A stretch of DNA of 64,000 bases from Embleya scabrispora DSM 41855 (GCF_000372745.1 NZ_KB889688.1:27440-91439), one strand, 5' to 3'. Positions 1 through 8,528 are shown, numbered from the stretch's first letter. The notes: generated by a model from the letters alone, not told the origin. A program made the numbers and translations.

Positions 1-653
1 CAGCGGATCTCCTCGACCTGGTCGCCCCAGAACTCGACCCGGAGCGGGTGCTCCTCGGTCGGCGGGAAGACGTCCAGGATGCCGCCGCGCACCGCGAACT
101 CGCCGCGCTTCTCCACCAGGTCGACCCGGGAGTAGGCGGCGGCCGCGAGCTGCTCGACGACGGTGTCGAGGGCGATCTCCCGACCGGCGGTCAGGGCCAC
201 CGGCTCCAGGTCGCCGAGCCCCTTGACCTGGGGCTGGAGCACGCTGCGAATCGGGGCGACGACGACCTTGAGGGTGCCGGTGCCGGAGTCGGCGAGGCCG
301 CCCGTGGTCGGGTGCGCGAGTCTGCGCAGCACCGCGAGTCGGCGCCCGACGGTGTCCGAGCGCGGGGAGAGCCGCTCGTGCGGCAGCGTCTCCCACGAGG
401 GGTATTCCACGACGGAGTCCTCGGGCAGCAGCGACCCGAGCGCGGCCACCAGGTCCTCGCACTCGCGGGTGGTGGCGGTGACCGCGAGCACCGGCCGATC
501 CGCGCGGGCCGCGATGGCGGCCACCACGAACGGGCGCAGTGCCGGTGGTCCGACGAGGTCGAGGGCGGTACCGCGGCCCTCGGACGCGGCCCGCACCGCC
601 TCGGCGACGGCGGGGTCCTGGACGACGATGTCTAGCAGACCGGTCAGACTCAT
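1..653 (-). CDS. mfd: Transcription-repair coupling factor Mfd, N-terminal part (3' end outside window)
   Basis: Only the first about 217 codons are present; the gene runs off the left edge. The minus-strand translation begins MSLTGLLDIVVQDPAVAEAV and contains VLAVTATTRECEDLVAAL, the phrase YPSWETLPHERLSP and RGGILDVFPP, all typical of the UvrB-like N-terminal domains of Mfd. In the family this region recruits UvrA and precedes the RNA-polymerase-binding, translocase and TRCF domains, which would lie outside the window. Mfd removes RNA polymerase stalled at DNA lesions and hands them to nucleotide excision repair. The ATG ends at 653, with a purine-rich GGAGGA stretch somewhat far upstream. 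Identification is secure; nothing can be said about the missing C-terminus. Confidence 0.93.
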   Translation of the reverse strand, partial: MSLTGLLDIVVQDPAVAEAVRAASEGRGTALDLVGPPALRPFVVAAIAARADRPVLAVTATTRECEDLVAALGSLLPEDSVVEYPSWETLPHERLSPRSDTVGRRLAVLRRLAHPTTGGLADSGTGTLKVVVAPIRSVLQPQVKGLGDLEPVALTAGREIALDTVVEQLAAAAYSRVDLVEKRGEFAVRGGILDVFPPTEEHPLRVEFWGDQVEEIR

Positions 654-917
654 GGGCCGGTTGGATCCTCCGCAACGCGAACGGCCCCGACCTTGGAAAA
701 GGACCGGGGTTCCCCGACAACCCTACGCCCGAAGGGGTCGGTGTGGCCCGCGATGACATCGTGTGACTGTGACCAGTACCGCCCACCTCTCCCTCTTGGC
801 AATGCGACTGTTAGGGGGTCCAATGGCCTGCGAACAGGAATCTGACGGGCCGTCGGATTTTCGACGGGCCGTCGGGAGTCCGGGGCAGCGGCTGGACCAG
901 GGGAGACGACGGACACG

Positions 918-2384
918 ATGAGCAGCGCGCAGCAGAAGCTCTACATCGGCGGCGAATGGGTCGAGCCGGAGCGCGGTCACTACGAAGTGATCAACCCGGC
1001 GACCGAGGAGGTCGTGGGCCTGGCGCCCGAGGCGTCGGTGGAGCAGGCGAACGCGGCCGCGGCGGCGGCGGCCGAGGCGTTCGGCACCTGGTCGCGGACC
1101 ACGCCCGAGGAGCGCGCCGGCATCCTGGACCGGGCCGCGGATCTGTTCCTGAAGATGGGCGGCGAGGTGGTTCCGCTCGCCTCCGCCGAGACCGGTGCGA
1201 CCCTCGCGGTCGCGGGCATGATGCAGTTGGGCACCACGTACTCGCGCTTCAAGCGCTACGCCAAGGGCGCGCTGGAGCCGACCGAGTTCGCGCTCAACCC
1301 GCAGGCGACCCCGGAGACGGCGCTGAGCAGGGCGGGCATCTTCGGCGCGCTGGAGGTGCGCCAGCCGGTCGGTGTGGTCACCTGCATCACGTCGTACAAC
1401 AACCCGCTGGCGAACACCGCGGGCAAGGTCGCGCCGGCCCTGGCGATGGGCAACACCGTCGTGGTCAAGCCCGCGCCGCAGGACCCGCTGGCGGTGTACC
1501 GGATGGCCGAGGCGCTGGCGGAGGCCGGGCTGCCCGCCGGCGTGCTGAACATCATCACCGGCTCGGGAGTGGACGTCTCCGAGGCGACGGTGGCCTCGCC
1601 GCACGTGGACATGATCAGCTTCACCGGCTCGACGCTGATCGGTTCGCGGATCGCCGAGGTCGCGGGCCGCACGTTCAAGCGCCAGCTGATGGAGCTCGGC
1701 GGCAAGGGCGCGTGCATCGTGCTCGACGACGCGGACCTGGACGCGGCCGTGCACGGCATCGGCACGGTGTGGAGTTTCTACGCCGGCCAGATCTGCACCG
1801 CGCCGACCCGGGTGATCGCCCAGCGCGGCATCTACGACCGGTTGGTGGAACGGCTCGCGGAGCACGCGCGCGGGCTCAGGGTCGGCAGCCCGCTGGACCC
1901 GGCGACCCAGGTCACCCCGGTCATCTCGGCCGTGCAGCGGGGCCGGGTGGAGGCGCTGATCGCCAAGGGCCGCGAGGAGGGCGCCCGGCTGGTGGTCGGC
2001 GGCGAGCGTCCCGACTTCGAGAAGGGCTTCTACGTCGCACCCACGCTGTTCGCGGACGCGACCAACGAGATGACCATCGCGCGCGAGGAATTCTTCGGCC
2101 CGGTGGTCACCGTGATCCCGTTCGACGGGGACGAGGAGGAGGCGATCCGGCTCGCCAACGACTCGGACTACGGGTTGATCTCCTACGTGTTCGCGGGCGA
2201 CACCACGCGCGCCTACGGCATCGCGCGCCGGCTGCGCTCGGGCGGTGTCGGGGTGAACACCGTGGGTCGCAACATGGAGGCGCCGTTCGGCGGCTTCAAG
2301 CAGTCCGGTGTCGGCCGCGACGGCGGCTCGTACGGGCTGGCCGCCTACAGCGAGATCCAGAGCATCGTCTGGCCCAGCGCCTGA
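918..2384 (+). CDS. NAD(P)-dependent aldehyde dehydrogenase family protein
   Basis: A complete 488-residue aldehyde dehydrogenase, the usual family length. It should oxidise an aldehyde to the acid with NAD(P)+ in the cytosol. Family landmarks are intact: the glycine motif FTGSTLIGS, the general base Glu259 in MELGGKGA, the nucleophile Cys293 in AGQICTAPTR, EEFFGPVV and the C-terminal GGFKQSGVGR. The ATG is preceded by GGGGAGAC about 12 bases upstream. The gene stands alone, with mfd divergent on the left and a hairpin just after the stop. The resemblance is to the betaine/succinate-semialdehyde-like superfamily, but the substrate cannot be read from the sequence and no pathway partner lies beside it. 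Confidence 0.9.
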   Translation: MSSAQQKLYIGGEWVEPERGHYEVINPATEEVVGLAPEASVEQANAAAAAAAEAFGTWSRTTPEERAGILDRAADLFLKMGGEVVPLASAETGATLAVAGMMQLGTTYSRFKRYAKGALEPTEFALNPQATPETALSRAGIFGALEVRQPVGVVTCITSYNNPLANTAGKVAPALAMGNTVVVKPAPQDPLAVYRMAEALAEAGLPAGVLNIITGSGVDVSEATVASPHVDMISFTGSTLIGSRIAEVAGRTFKRQLMELGGKGACIVLDDADLDAAVHGIGTVWSFYAGQICTAPTRVIAQRGIYDRLVERLAEHARGLRVGSPLDPATQVTPVISAVQRGRVEALIAKGREEGARLVVGGERPDFEKGFYVAPTLFADATNEMTIAREEFFGPVVTVIPFDGDEEEAIRLANDSDYGLISYVFAGDTTRAYGIARRLRSGGVGVNTVGRNMEAPFGGFKQSGVGRDGGSYGLAAYSEIQSIVWPSA

Positions 2385-2404
2385 CCGGCTCGCGATGACC
2401 GCGG

Positions 2405-2433
2405 ACGGCCCCGGGATCCTTCCCCGGGGCCGT
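2405..2433 (+). terminator. Hairpin terminator after the aldehyde dehydrogenase
   Basis: ACGGCCCCGG and CCGGGGCCGT pair perfectly around a 9-base loop, 20 bases past the dehydrogenase stop. There is no clear U-tract, as is common in actinomycete terminators. Confidence 0.65.
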
Positions 2434-2558
2434 TCGCACGTTCGTGTCCGGGACGCCTCGGGTTCGCCGGTTTCCCGCGTGGGGGTGGGGTTGTGGCCAT
2501 AACCTGATGGGCGGCCCGGGGCGCTCGGTCGCGGGCTCGTCAGGGGGGATCCCGCAGG

Positions 2559-3188
2559 ATGTCACAGCCGCAACGTCTGGTCCGGGCCTGGTCGGTGCGC
2601 GCGGGGGCCGCGCGCACGCAGGTGGAAGCCGGGGCGCGGGCGCGACGATGGTTGTGGTTTCGCGAGGCTTTCCCGGACATCGAGCGGCTGCGGGTGGTGG
2701 ACCTGGGCGGTTCGGCCGAGTTCTGGTGGCACGCCCCGGTGCGGCCCGCGCACGTGCGCGTGGTCGAGAGCGCGGGCAAATCCGCCGAGTCGGCCTCGTG
2801 GCTGGTCCATGAGCCGGCCGATCCGCTGGAGTGGTCCGGGAGTTGCGACCTGGTGGTGTGCGACGGGCTGCTCGATCGGTTGGCCGCGCCGACCGCCCGG
2901 GCCCGGTTGGCCGATGTCGTGCACGCCTCGGCGGAGCGCTACTGGCTGCGTACCGCCGCCCGGGAGCACCCGCTCGATCCGCAGACCTCGTTGCCCGCGC
3001 TGCACCTGATGCCCGGTCACCTGCGGTCGCGGATCGGCGGATCGACGCCCCGGGTGTTTCCGGCCCGGCGTGGCGAGTTGGTCTCGCGCTTTCCCGGGGC
3101 GGTGGTGCGCGGCGAGCGGGTGGCCGGGCTCGTGTCGTCGTGGGTGGTGGCCAAGCCACGTGCCGATCACGTGCCCGGCCGCCCCTGA
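2559..3188 (+). CDS. Methyltransferase-like protein of unknown function
   Basis: A 209-residue protein. RLRVVDLGGSAEFW near residues 44-57 resembles the SAM-binding motif I (VLDxGxGxG) of class I methyltransferases, and CDLVVCDGLLDRL (about 95-107) resembles the post-II acidic strand followed by a helix. The glycine-rich loop is degenerate and the protein is short, so SAM binding is plausible but unproven. It starts at an ATG with a GGGGGG purine run 10 bases upstream. It lies 56 bases before the nucleotide-sugar dehydrogenase on the same strand and is probably co-transcribed with it. A sugar methyltransferase is one guess; a catalytically dead paralogue is another. Confidence 0.6.
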   Translation: MSQPQRLVRAWSVRAGAARTQVEAGARARRWLWFREAFPDIERLRVVDLGGSAEFWWHAPVRPAHVRVVESAGKSAESASWLVHEPADPLEWSGSCDLVVCDGLLDRLAAPTARARLADVVHASAERYWLRTAAREHPLDPQTSLPALHLMPGHLRSRIGGSTPRVFPARRGELVSRFPGAVVRGERVAGLVSSWVVAKPRADHVPGRP

Positions 3189-3244
3189 CGTTGCATCACC
3201 AGCCGCTCGGGGGTGGGCGGTTGCGCGAGGAGGGGGAGTCTCGG

Positions 3245-4501
3245 ATGCGTGTTGTCATCGCCGGTCAGGGTTATGTGGGGCTGCCGCTGGCGGTTCGGGC
3301 CGCCCAGGTGGGTCACGAGGTGGTCGGCTACGACGTCGACGAGGGGCGGGTCAAGCGGTTGGCGGCGGGTGAGTCCTACGTCGAGGACATCCCGTCCGCG
3401 CACGTGCGGGCGATCCTGGACGCGGGCAGTTACCGCGCCACCGCCGAGCCGCGCGATCTGGGCGGCTTCGACATCGCGGTGATCACCGTGCCCACGCCGC
3501 TGCGCGAGGGCGTCCCGGACCTGAGCTACATCGAGGAGTGCGCGAGCACGCTGGCCCGATATCTGCGGCCCGGCGCGTGCGTGGTGCTCGAATCGACCAC
3601 CTATCCGGGCACCACCGAGGAGTTGGTCGGTCCGATCCTGGCGGAGGGCTCGGGCCTGACCGTGGGTCGCGACTTCCACCTGGGCTACAGCCCGGAGCGG
3701 ATCGACCCGGGCAACCCCACCTGGAACCTGGTCAACACGCCGAAAGTGGTCTCCGGGGTGGACGCCGCCTCGCTGGCGGTCGTGGAGGACTTCTACGGTT
3801 CGTTGATCGACCGCGTCGTGCCGGTCTCCTCGCCGAAGGAGGCCGAGTTGGTCAAGTTGATCGAGAACACCTTCCGGCACGTGAACATCGCGCTCGTCAA
3901 CGAGGTCGCGATGTTCGCCCACGACCTGGGCATCGACGTGTGGGAGGCGATCGACGCGTGCTCGACCAAGCCGTTCGGCTTCCTGCGCTTCACCCCGGGG
4001 CCGGGGGTCGGCGGGCACTGCCTGCCGATCGACCCGTCGTACCTGTCCTGGCGGGTGCAGCGGGCGCTCGGCCAGAGCTTTCGTTTCGTGGAGTTGGCCA
4101 ACGACGTCAACAACCACATGCCGGACTACGTGATTCGCCGACTCACCGCCGCGTTCAACACCCGGCGTCGATCGGTCAACGGCTCCCGGGTGTTGCTGGT
4201 GGGACTCGCCTACAAGAAGAACACCGGCGACGCTCGGGAGTCGCCGTCCACGCACGTGGCCCGGTTGTTGCTGAACCTGGGCGCGGAGGTCACCGCCGTC
4301 GACCCGCACGTGGACCTCGCGCAGGTCGTGGACGCCCGGTTGCGGCGGGTGGAGTTGACCGCGGCGACGGTGGCCGCCGCGGACGCGGTGGTGCTGCTCG
4401 TGGATCACGACGACGTCGATCTGGATCTGCTGCGTGCCGCCGACTATGTGCTCGACTGCCGACGGGTACTCGGCGCGGGCCCCAACATCGAGGTGCTGTA
4501 G
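3245..4501 (+). CDS. Nucleotide-sugar 6-dehydrogenase (UDP-GlcNAc/ManNAc dehydrogenase type)
   Basis: A 418-residue UDP-glucose/GDP-mannose dehydrogenase family enzyme, which oxidises the C6 hydroxyl of a nucleotide sugar to a carboxylate in two NAD+-dependent steps. Visible are the N-terminal Rossmann motif GQGYVG (residues 7-12), STTYPGTTEE, GYSPERIDPGN, the central ENTFRHVNIALVNE, the catalytic Cys259 in GVGGHCLPID, and the C-terminal LAYKKNTGDARESPS. ENTFRHVNIA and the Cys motif fit the WbpA/WecC branch acting on UDP-N-acetyl-hexosamines better than UDP-glucose dehydrogenase. The ATG follows GAGGAGGGGGAG. It is convergent with a six-gene sugar operon (5172-11812) and would supply its uronic acid precursor; that link is inference from proximity. 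Confidence 0.88.
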   Translation: MRVVIAGQGYVGLPLAVRAAQVGHEVVGYDVDEGRVKRLAAGESYVEDIPSAHVRAILDAGSYRATAEPRDLGGFDIAVITVPTPLREGVPDLSYIEECASTLARYLRPGACVVLESTTYPGTTEELVGPILAEGSGLTVGRDFHLGYSPERIDPGNPTWNLVNTPKVVSGVDAASLAVVEDFYGSLIDRVVPVSSPKEAELVKLIENTFRHVNIALVNEVAMFAHDLGIDVWEAIDACSTKPFGFLRFTPGPGVGGHCLPIDPSYLSWRVQRALGQSFRFVELANDVNNHMPDYVIRRLTAAFNTRRRSVNGSRVLLVGLAYKKNTGDARESPSTHVARLLLNLGAEVTAVDPHVDLAQVVDARLRRVELTAATVAAADAVVLLVDHDDVDLDLLRAADYVLDCRRVLGAGPNIEVL

Positions 4502-4520
4502 GGCCGTTCCGGCCCGTCGG

Positions 4521-4555
4521 GCGCCCGGTGGTCGTGGATGTCGATCACCGGGCGC
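4521..4555 (+). terminator. Hairpin terminator after the sugar dehydrogenase
   Basis: GCGCCCGGTG pairs perfectly with CACCGGGCGC across a 15-base loop, 20 bases past the dehydrogenase stop. It lies between convergent genes and may serve both strands. Confidence 0.6.
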
Positions 4556-4643
4556 GGCTTCGCCCCGCGCCCGCTCGTGCCTGGTCGAACGTTGCTCGGA
4601 CCTGCTCGGACCCACTCGTCTTCGGGCGGCCGTGACCCGTCGA

Positions 4644-4799
4644 CTACCTGTACTCGATGATCTTCGTCTTGTGCCCGGTGGCCTTGGTGTGCGCCTTGGC
4701 CGCCACCTGCGCCGCGTCCTTCGACCGGTACCGCTGGCGGGCGCCGTCGGTCTTCGACGGACAACCGTTCTCCTGGCAGATCCATCCCCAGGTGCTCAT
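4644..4799 (-). CDS. Small 51-residue CC-HH (zinc-finger-like) protein
   Basis: A 51-residue protein with the pattern Cys8-x4-Cys13 ... His37-x5-His43. It ends in the C2H2-finger-like phrase AAKAHTKATGHKTKIIEYR, where Ala-x2-His-x4-Gly-His recalls the helix of classical zinc fingers. The N-terminus is MSTWGWICQENGC. The start is decided by GGAGG six bases before the ATG at 4799; a longer in-frame extension to 5081 has no ribosome site and unlike composition. It sits between the convergent arms of the sugar locus, next to an unusually AT-rich spacer. A small nucleic-acid-binding regulator is the natural guess. Function is unknown. Confidence 0.65.
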   Translation of the reverse strand: MSTWGWICQENGCPSKTDGARQRYRSKDAAQVAAKAHTKATGHKTKIIEYR

Positions 4800-5171
4800 G
4801 GACAACCTCCAGCCATCGCAGGCGCCACTCCCGTCCCGGTCGGGAACACGAATGACTCGGACGGCCACACCGCAGCACCTGCAGCCGCCGCGTGGCCGAC
4901 ACTCGGCACGCCATGACACGCTCGTGACGGAACCCGGACGTTTCGGAGAAAAACGTTTTCCTTTTGAATGCCTAACGCGTCGCAACCGACATACAAAGGA
5001 TGCAATATCGCGATCAATTATCTTATCTAACAAATAGGGCGAACGAGTGACGCAGGCTCCCTCGCAGGAGTGACGGCCCATCAGACGAGCAGGGCGGCTG
5101 CCGACGTGGCGCGGGACGCGATGTCAACGCCGCGAGTTCGCACGCGTGTCTTGAGCGATCGGCGGCGACTG
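4800..5171. other. Gene-free spacer with an AT-rich core
   Basis: 372 bases between the small zinc-finger-like gene and the end of the sugar operon. The stretch from about 4930 to 5045 is strikingly AT-rich for this genome, with AAAAACGTTTTCC and an interval of ATCAATTATCTTATC type. It probably contains the minus-strand promoter of the 51-residue gene; TTGATC and TATGTC hexamers 18 bases apart occur on that strand, but this is weak. No clear terminator for the sugar operon was found. Confidence 0.5.
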
Positions 5172-6695
5172 TCACCGATCCGGGACATCGGGGCCGGCCG
5201 GCTCGACCCGCAGCGGCACGGTGCCGCCCGCTACGCACTCGCCCGTGTCCAGGCGCCACTTCCAGTGGTGGCGCGGACACTCCAGCACACCGGCCGCGAT
5301 GTCCGCGTGCGACAGGTCCTCGCCGGCGTGCGGACAAAATCGCTGCATCCGCACCCCGCACCGCCGAATCGACTCGCCGTGCGCGGCCGATTCGCGTTCG
5401 CGGACCATCTGCATGGTCTGCGCCGGGTGTTCGCCGTAGCGCAGCAGACTCATCAGGGTCAGGTCGAACACGTCCGGATCGCGGGCCAGGCCCAGGCGCA
5501 TGGACAGCAACGCCTCCTCCCACCCCACCGCACCGTCCACGATCGCGCGCAACACCCGCTGCGGGACCTCGATCGTGTAGGCGGGGTCGACCGGTTCCTC
5601 CTCGAACACGATGTCACCCGCGATCCGGCCCAGCCGCACCGACCAGGAACCGCCGTCCGAGGTCAGCCGTACGTCCTTGCGCCAGTCGCCCAGAAAGCGC
5701 TTGTTCCAGCTCTGCAACCGGGCCAGGTAGGCGTCCAGTTCGGCCGGGGCGACCGGCTCGAACTCCCGTTCCGCATAGGCCCGCCACTCGGCCTCACGGC
5801 GGTCCCGATAGGCGCTCAGGTACGCGTCGGTGCGCCAGTGCGCCACCGGGCCCGAGGGTGCGCCGAGGTCGTCGCCCGGTGCGGCCTCGATCACCCGCAC
5901 CCGCGGACAGGCCGCGGCGAAGTCGTCGGCGAACGCGTCCCACAGCGGGAAGATCGTCTCGTCCCGATCGTTGTACCGGGCGAGTTCCGGATCCAGGAAC
6001 ACCGGCGGACCCGCCGACGGCAGGTAGGCGCGCGCACCGGTCAGTCGGACCTTGCGCACCAGCGTGTCGAACAGGTCCGAGCGCACCTCGGCGGTCTTCT
6101 TGCGCTGGGTCTCCTCCGGATACGCATATGCGTTCGGGTACCACATCGCACCGGAGAACTGCGCGGACAACAGGTCGATGTCACCCGGGAGTTCGCCGAG
6201 CGGGGTGTTGCAGTCGTTGAGGTCCAGGAAGCGGTAGCCGTCCAGGTCGACGAGCAGGCCGCTGTCCTCCTTGTGGCTGGTGTCCAGCAGCATGGTCAGG
6301 GTCAGCCCCGGCGCGGGCGTGAACGACTCGCGATGGCCGAGCACCACCTGCTCGTGAAAGCCCAGCGCGCTCATCCGCTTGACCAGCGACCTGGACCGAT
6401 ACCGGGGCAACACCACGGTGATGTCCCGGTCGAGTTGCTCCAGTACGCGTTCGTCGAAGTGGTCCTCGTGCAGGTGTGAGAGATAGAGCAGGTCGTATCG
6501 GCCGGCCAGCACCTCGGGCAACAACTCGCGATTGTCCGGGAACGGGAACCACGCGCCGAGGAAGGCGGGATGGAACCACGGGTCGATCAGCAGCGAGACG
6601 CCCGCGTGGGCGACCACGAAGCCCGCGTGGCCGAGATGGCGGATCGTGCCGGGCGCCGGCAGGCACGCCGGTCCGTCGTCGGGCCCGGGGCTCAC
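5172..6695 (-). CDS. Metallo-beta-lactamase fold / Rieske [2Fe-2S] hydroxylase, NamH/CMAH-like
   Basis: A 507-residue protein with two domains. The first is an UlaG-like metallo-beta-lactamase fold carrying HLHEDH (His74, His76, Asp78, His79), FSGAMWYPNAYAYPEE and a later AAPGDD segment. The second is a C-terminal Rieske domain with Cys454-x-His456 and Cys473-x2-His476 (CPHAGE and CPRHHWKW). The same domain pair occurs in CMP-Neu5Ac hydroxylase and in mycobacterial NamH, the UDP-MurNAc hydroxylase of about the same length; both turn N-acetyl into N-glycolyl. It is the last gene of the sugar operon, starting at a GTG that overlaps the aminotransferase stop (GTGA). Hydroxylation of an N-acyl group on a UDP-amino sugar is therefore the leading hypothesis. 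Substrate is inference. Confidence 0.82.
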   Translation of the reverse strand: MSPGPDDGPACLPAPGTIRHLGHAGFVVAHAGVSLLIDPWFHPAFLGAWFPFPDNRELLPEVLAGRYDLLYLSHLHEDHFDERVLEQLDRDITVVLPRYRSRSLVKRMSALGFHEQVVLGHRESFTPAPGLTLTMLLDTSHKEDSGLLVDLDGYRFLDLNDCNTPLGELPGDIDLLSAQFSGAMWYPNAYAYPEETQRKKTAEVRSDLFDTLVRKVRLTGARAYLPSAGPPVFLDPELARYNDRDETIFPLWDAFADDFAAACPRVRVIEAAPGDDLGAPSGPVAHWRTDAYLSAYRDRREAEWRAYAEREFEPVAPAELDAYLARLQSWNKRFLGDWRKDVRLTSDGGSWSVRLGRIAGDIVFEEEPVDPAYTIEVPQRVLRAIVDGAVGWEEALLSMRLGLARDPDVFDLTLMSLLRYGEHPAQTMQMVRERESAAHGESIRRCGVRMQRFCPHAGEDLSHADIAAGVLECPRHHWKWRLDTGECVAGGTVPLRVEPAGPDVPDR

Positions 6696-7828
6696 AGCCG
6701 GCTCAGCGCTCCCGCGAGCACCTCCACGACGCGCTCCTGCTGCGACGCGGTCAGCTGCGGGTACAGCGGCAACGTCAGGATCTGTTCGGCGGCCCGCTCG
6801 GCCACCGGGAAGTCGCCTCGCGCGTAGCCCAGTTCGGCGAAGGCCGGTTGCAGGTGCACCGGCACGGGATAGTGCACGCCGGCACCGACGCCGGCCTCGT
6901 TCAGCAACGCGAGCACCTTGTCCCGCTCGGGCACCCGGACCGCGTACAGGTGCCACACGTGCTCGTTGCCCGGCGCGGTGCCCGGCACCCGCACCTCCTG
7001 AACGCCGGCGAGCAGCGCGTCGTAGCGGGCCGCCGCCGCCCGCCGCCGGACGTTCCAGTCGGCGAGTCGGCGCAGCTTGGCGCGCAGCACCACGGCCTGG
7101 ATGGTGTCCAGGCGTGAGTTGAAGCCCAGGCGCGTGTGCACGTACTTGCGCGACGACCCGTGGTCGCGCATCTCGCGCACCGCCGAGGCGTAGTCCTCGT
7201 CGCCGGTCACCACCGCGCCGCCGTCGCCGTACGCGCCCAGGTTCTTGCCCGGGTAGAAGCTGGTCGCCGCGATGGCCTCCGGCCCCCACGCGCCGGGGCC
7301 GATGCCGTCCTGGGTCGCGCCCTGGCACTGCGCGGCGTCCTCGACCAGGGACACCCCGCGCGCCTGCGCCAGCGCCCGCAGCGCGCCCATCGGGGCCAGC
7401 TGCCCGTTCAGGTGTACCGGCACCACGGCGCGGGCCTCGACCGGGCCGTTCAGCGCCTCGGCGGCCCGCTGCGGGTCCAGCAGGAGGAACTCGTCGTCCA
7501 CGTCCGCGAACACCGGCCGCGCGCCCGCTCGGACGGCCGCCTCGGCGGTCGCCACGAACGTGTTCGCGGGCATCACCACACCCGCGCCCGCGCCCACCCC
7601 CAGCACCCGCAGCGCCAGTTCCACGGCGTCCGTACCGTTGGCCACCCCGACGCAGTGCGCGACGCCGGTGAATTGGGCGTACTCGGCCTCGAAGCCCGCG
7701 ACGTCGGGGCCGCCGACGAACGCGCACGTGGCCAGCACCCGGGCGATGCCGGCCTCGACCTCGCCGGCCACCTCGGCATGCGCGGCGGCCAGGTCCACCA
7801 ACGGAATCCGGTCCAGGTCAGCACTCAT
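6692..7828 (-). CDS. DegT/DnrJ/EryC1/StrS aminotransferase (WbpE/QdtB-like, probable C3 type)
   Basis: A 378-residue PLP-dependent sugar aminotransferase. It opens with IPLVDLAAAHAEV, has the phosphate-binding VANGTDAVELAL, EDAAQCQGA and the Schiff-base Lys195 in SFYPGKNLGAYGDGGA, and ends with HYPVPVHLQPAF and LPLYPQL. The IPLVDL opening and the FYPGKNLGAYGDGGA loop are typical of the branch that aminates 3-keto sugars (WbpE, QdtB, DesV). A second ATG two codons upstream (7834) sits directly on the ribosome site GAGGGGGAG, so 7828 is preferred. It overlaps the acyltransferase gene before it by 11 bases and the Rieske gene after it by four. Glutamate is the usual amino donor in the family. 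Confidence 0.88.
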   Translation of the reverse strand: MSADLDRIPLVDLAAAHAEVAGEVEAGIARVLATCAFVGGPDVAGFEAEYAQFTGVAHCVGVANGTDAVELALRVLGVGAGAGVVMPANTFVATAEAAVRAGARPVFADVDDEFLLLDPQRAAEALNGPVEARAVVPVHLNGQLAPMGALRALAQARGVSLVEDAAQCQGATQDGIGPGAWGPEAIAATSFYPGKNLGAYGDGGAVVTGDEDYASAVREMRDHGSSRKYVHTRLGFNSRLDTIQAVVLRAKLRRLADWNVRRRAAAARYDALLAGVQEVRVPGTAPGNEHVWHLYAVRVPERDKVLALLNEAGVGAGVHYPVPVHLQPAFAELGYARGDFPVAERAAEQILTLPLYPQLTASQQERVVEVLAGALSRL

Positions 7829-8528
7829 CCGCATCTCCCCCTCGTGGTATCCCGACAGTGGCGGGGGTCGGCGCCGACCGCAGCCGGCGGGCCGGCACCC
7901 CCGCCCACACCTCGGCCGGCGGCACATCCCGCGTCACGACCGAGCCCATCCCCACCAGCGACCGGGCACCGATGGTGCGTCGCTCGCGCACCAGCGCACC
8001 GGCTCCCAGGTACGCCTCCCGGCCCACCGTCACCGCGCCCGCCAGCCGCACTCCCGCGGCCAGCGTGGCGAAGTCGCCCACGTCGTCGTCGTGGGTCAGC
8101 ACCACCTGCGGCATGGTGTGCGCGTGCGCTCCCACCCGGACCGAGGTGGTCAACACCGTCTGCGCCATCAGCACCGCGCCCGGACCGACCTCGCACGTAC
8201 GCGGAACCACCGCGCTCACGTGCACGAGCGTGGCCCAGCGGGTGTCCGGCAGGCCCAACCGGGCCACCACCCGCGAGCGACTCCACCAGTTCGTCGGACT
8301 CCCGACGCACACCACCACCAGCGCGTCCGGCCACTTGTGCACCGCGTCCGCACCGCCGAGCACCGGGAAGCCGTCCACCTCGGTGTGCCATCGGGCCGGA
8401 TCCTCGTCCAGGAAACCGAGCAGCCGCCATCCCGAACTCCCGCGCGGCGCACGAAAATCCGGTATGGCCGCGGCAACCTCCCGGGCGAACCCGCCGGCGC
8501 CGACCAACAGCAGATCGCGAAAGGACAC
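7818..8528 (-). CDS. NeuD/PglD-type sugar N- or O-acyltransferase
   Basis: A 236-residue acyltransferase. The N-terminal LLLVGAGGFAREVAAAI is the Rossmann-like nucleotide-sugar binding segment of the NeuD/PglD family. From about residue 105 there is a left-handed beta-helix of hexapeptide repeats (VSAVVPRTCEVGPGAVLM, then VGDFATLAAGVRLAGAVTVG) ending in GMGSVVTRDVPPAEVWAGVPAR. These enzymes use acetyl-CoA (or another acyl-CoA) to acylate an amino sugar. The GTG start shares one base with the TAG stop of the aminotransferase upstream, so the two are translationally coupled. The likely substrate is the amino sugar made by one of the flanking aminotransferases; N-acetylation is inferred. Confidence 0.85.
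   Translation of the reverse strand: MSFRDLLLVGAGGFAREVAAAIPDFRAPRGSSGWRLLGFLDEDPARWHTEVDGFPVLGGADAVHKWPDALVVVCVGSPTNWWSRSRVVARLGLPDTRWATLVHVSAVVPRTCEVGPGAVLMAQTVLTTSVRVGAHAHTMPQVVLTHDDDVGDFATLAAGVRLAGAVTVGREAYLGAGALVRERRTIGARSLVGMGSVVTRDVPPAEVWAGVPARRLRSAPTPATVGIPRGGDADEC

Noticed and set aside
723..1865. Long minus-strand frame antisense to the aldehyde dehydrogenase
   Set aside because: It is the codon-bias shadow of a clear enzyme; His/Arg/Gly-rich, no family likeness.
4657..5037. 126-codon plus-strand frame opposite the zinc-finger-like gene
   Set aside because: No ribosome site; the minus-strand small gene has a perfect one and conserved-type Cys/His pattern.
6696..7727. N-terminal extension of the Rieske hydroxylase frame
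   Set aside because: It runs out of frame through the aminotransferase gene; a GTG overlapping the aminotransferase stop is the proper start.
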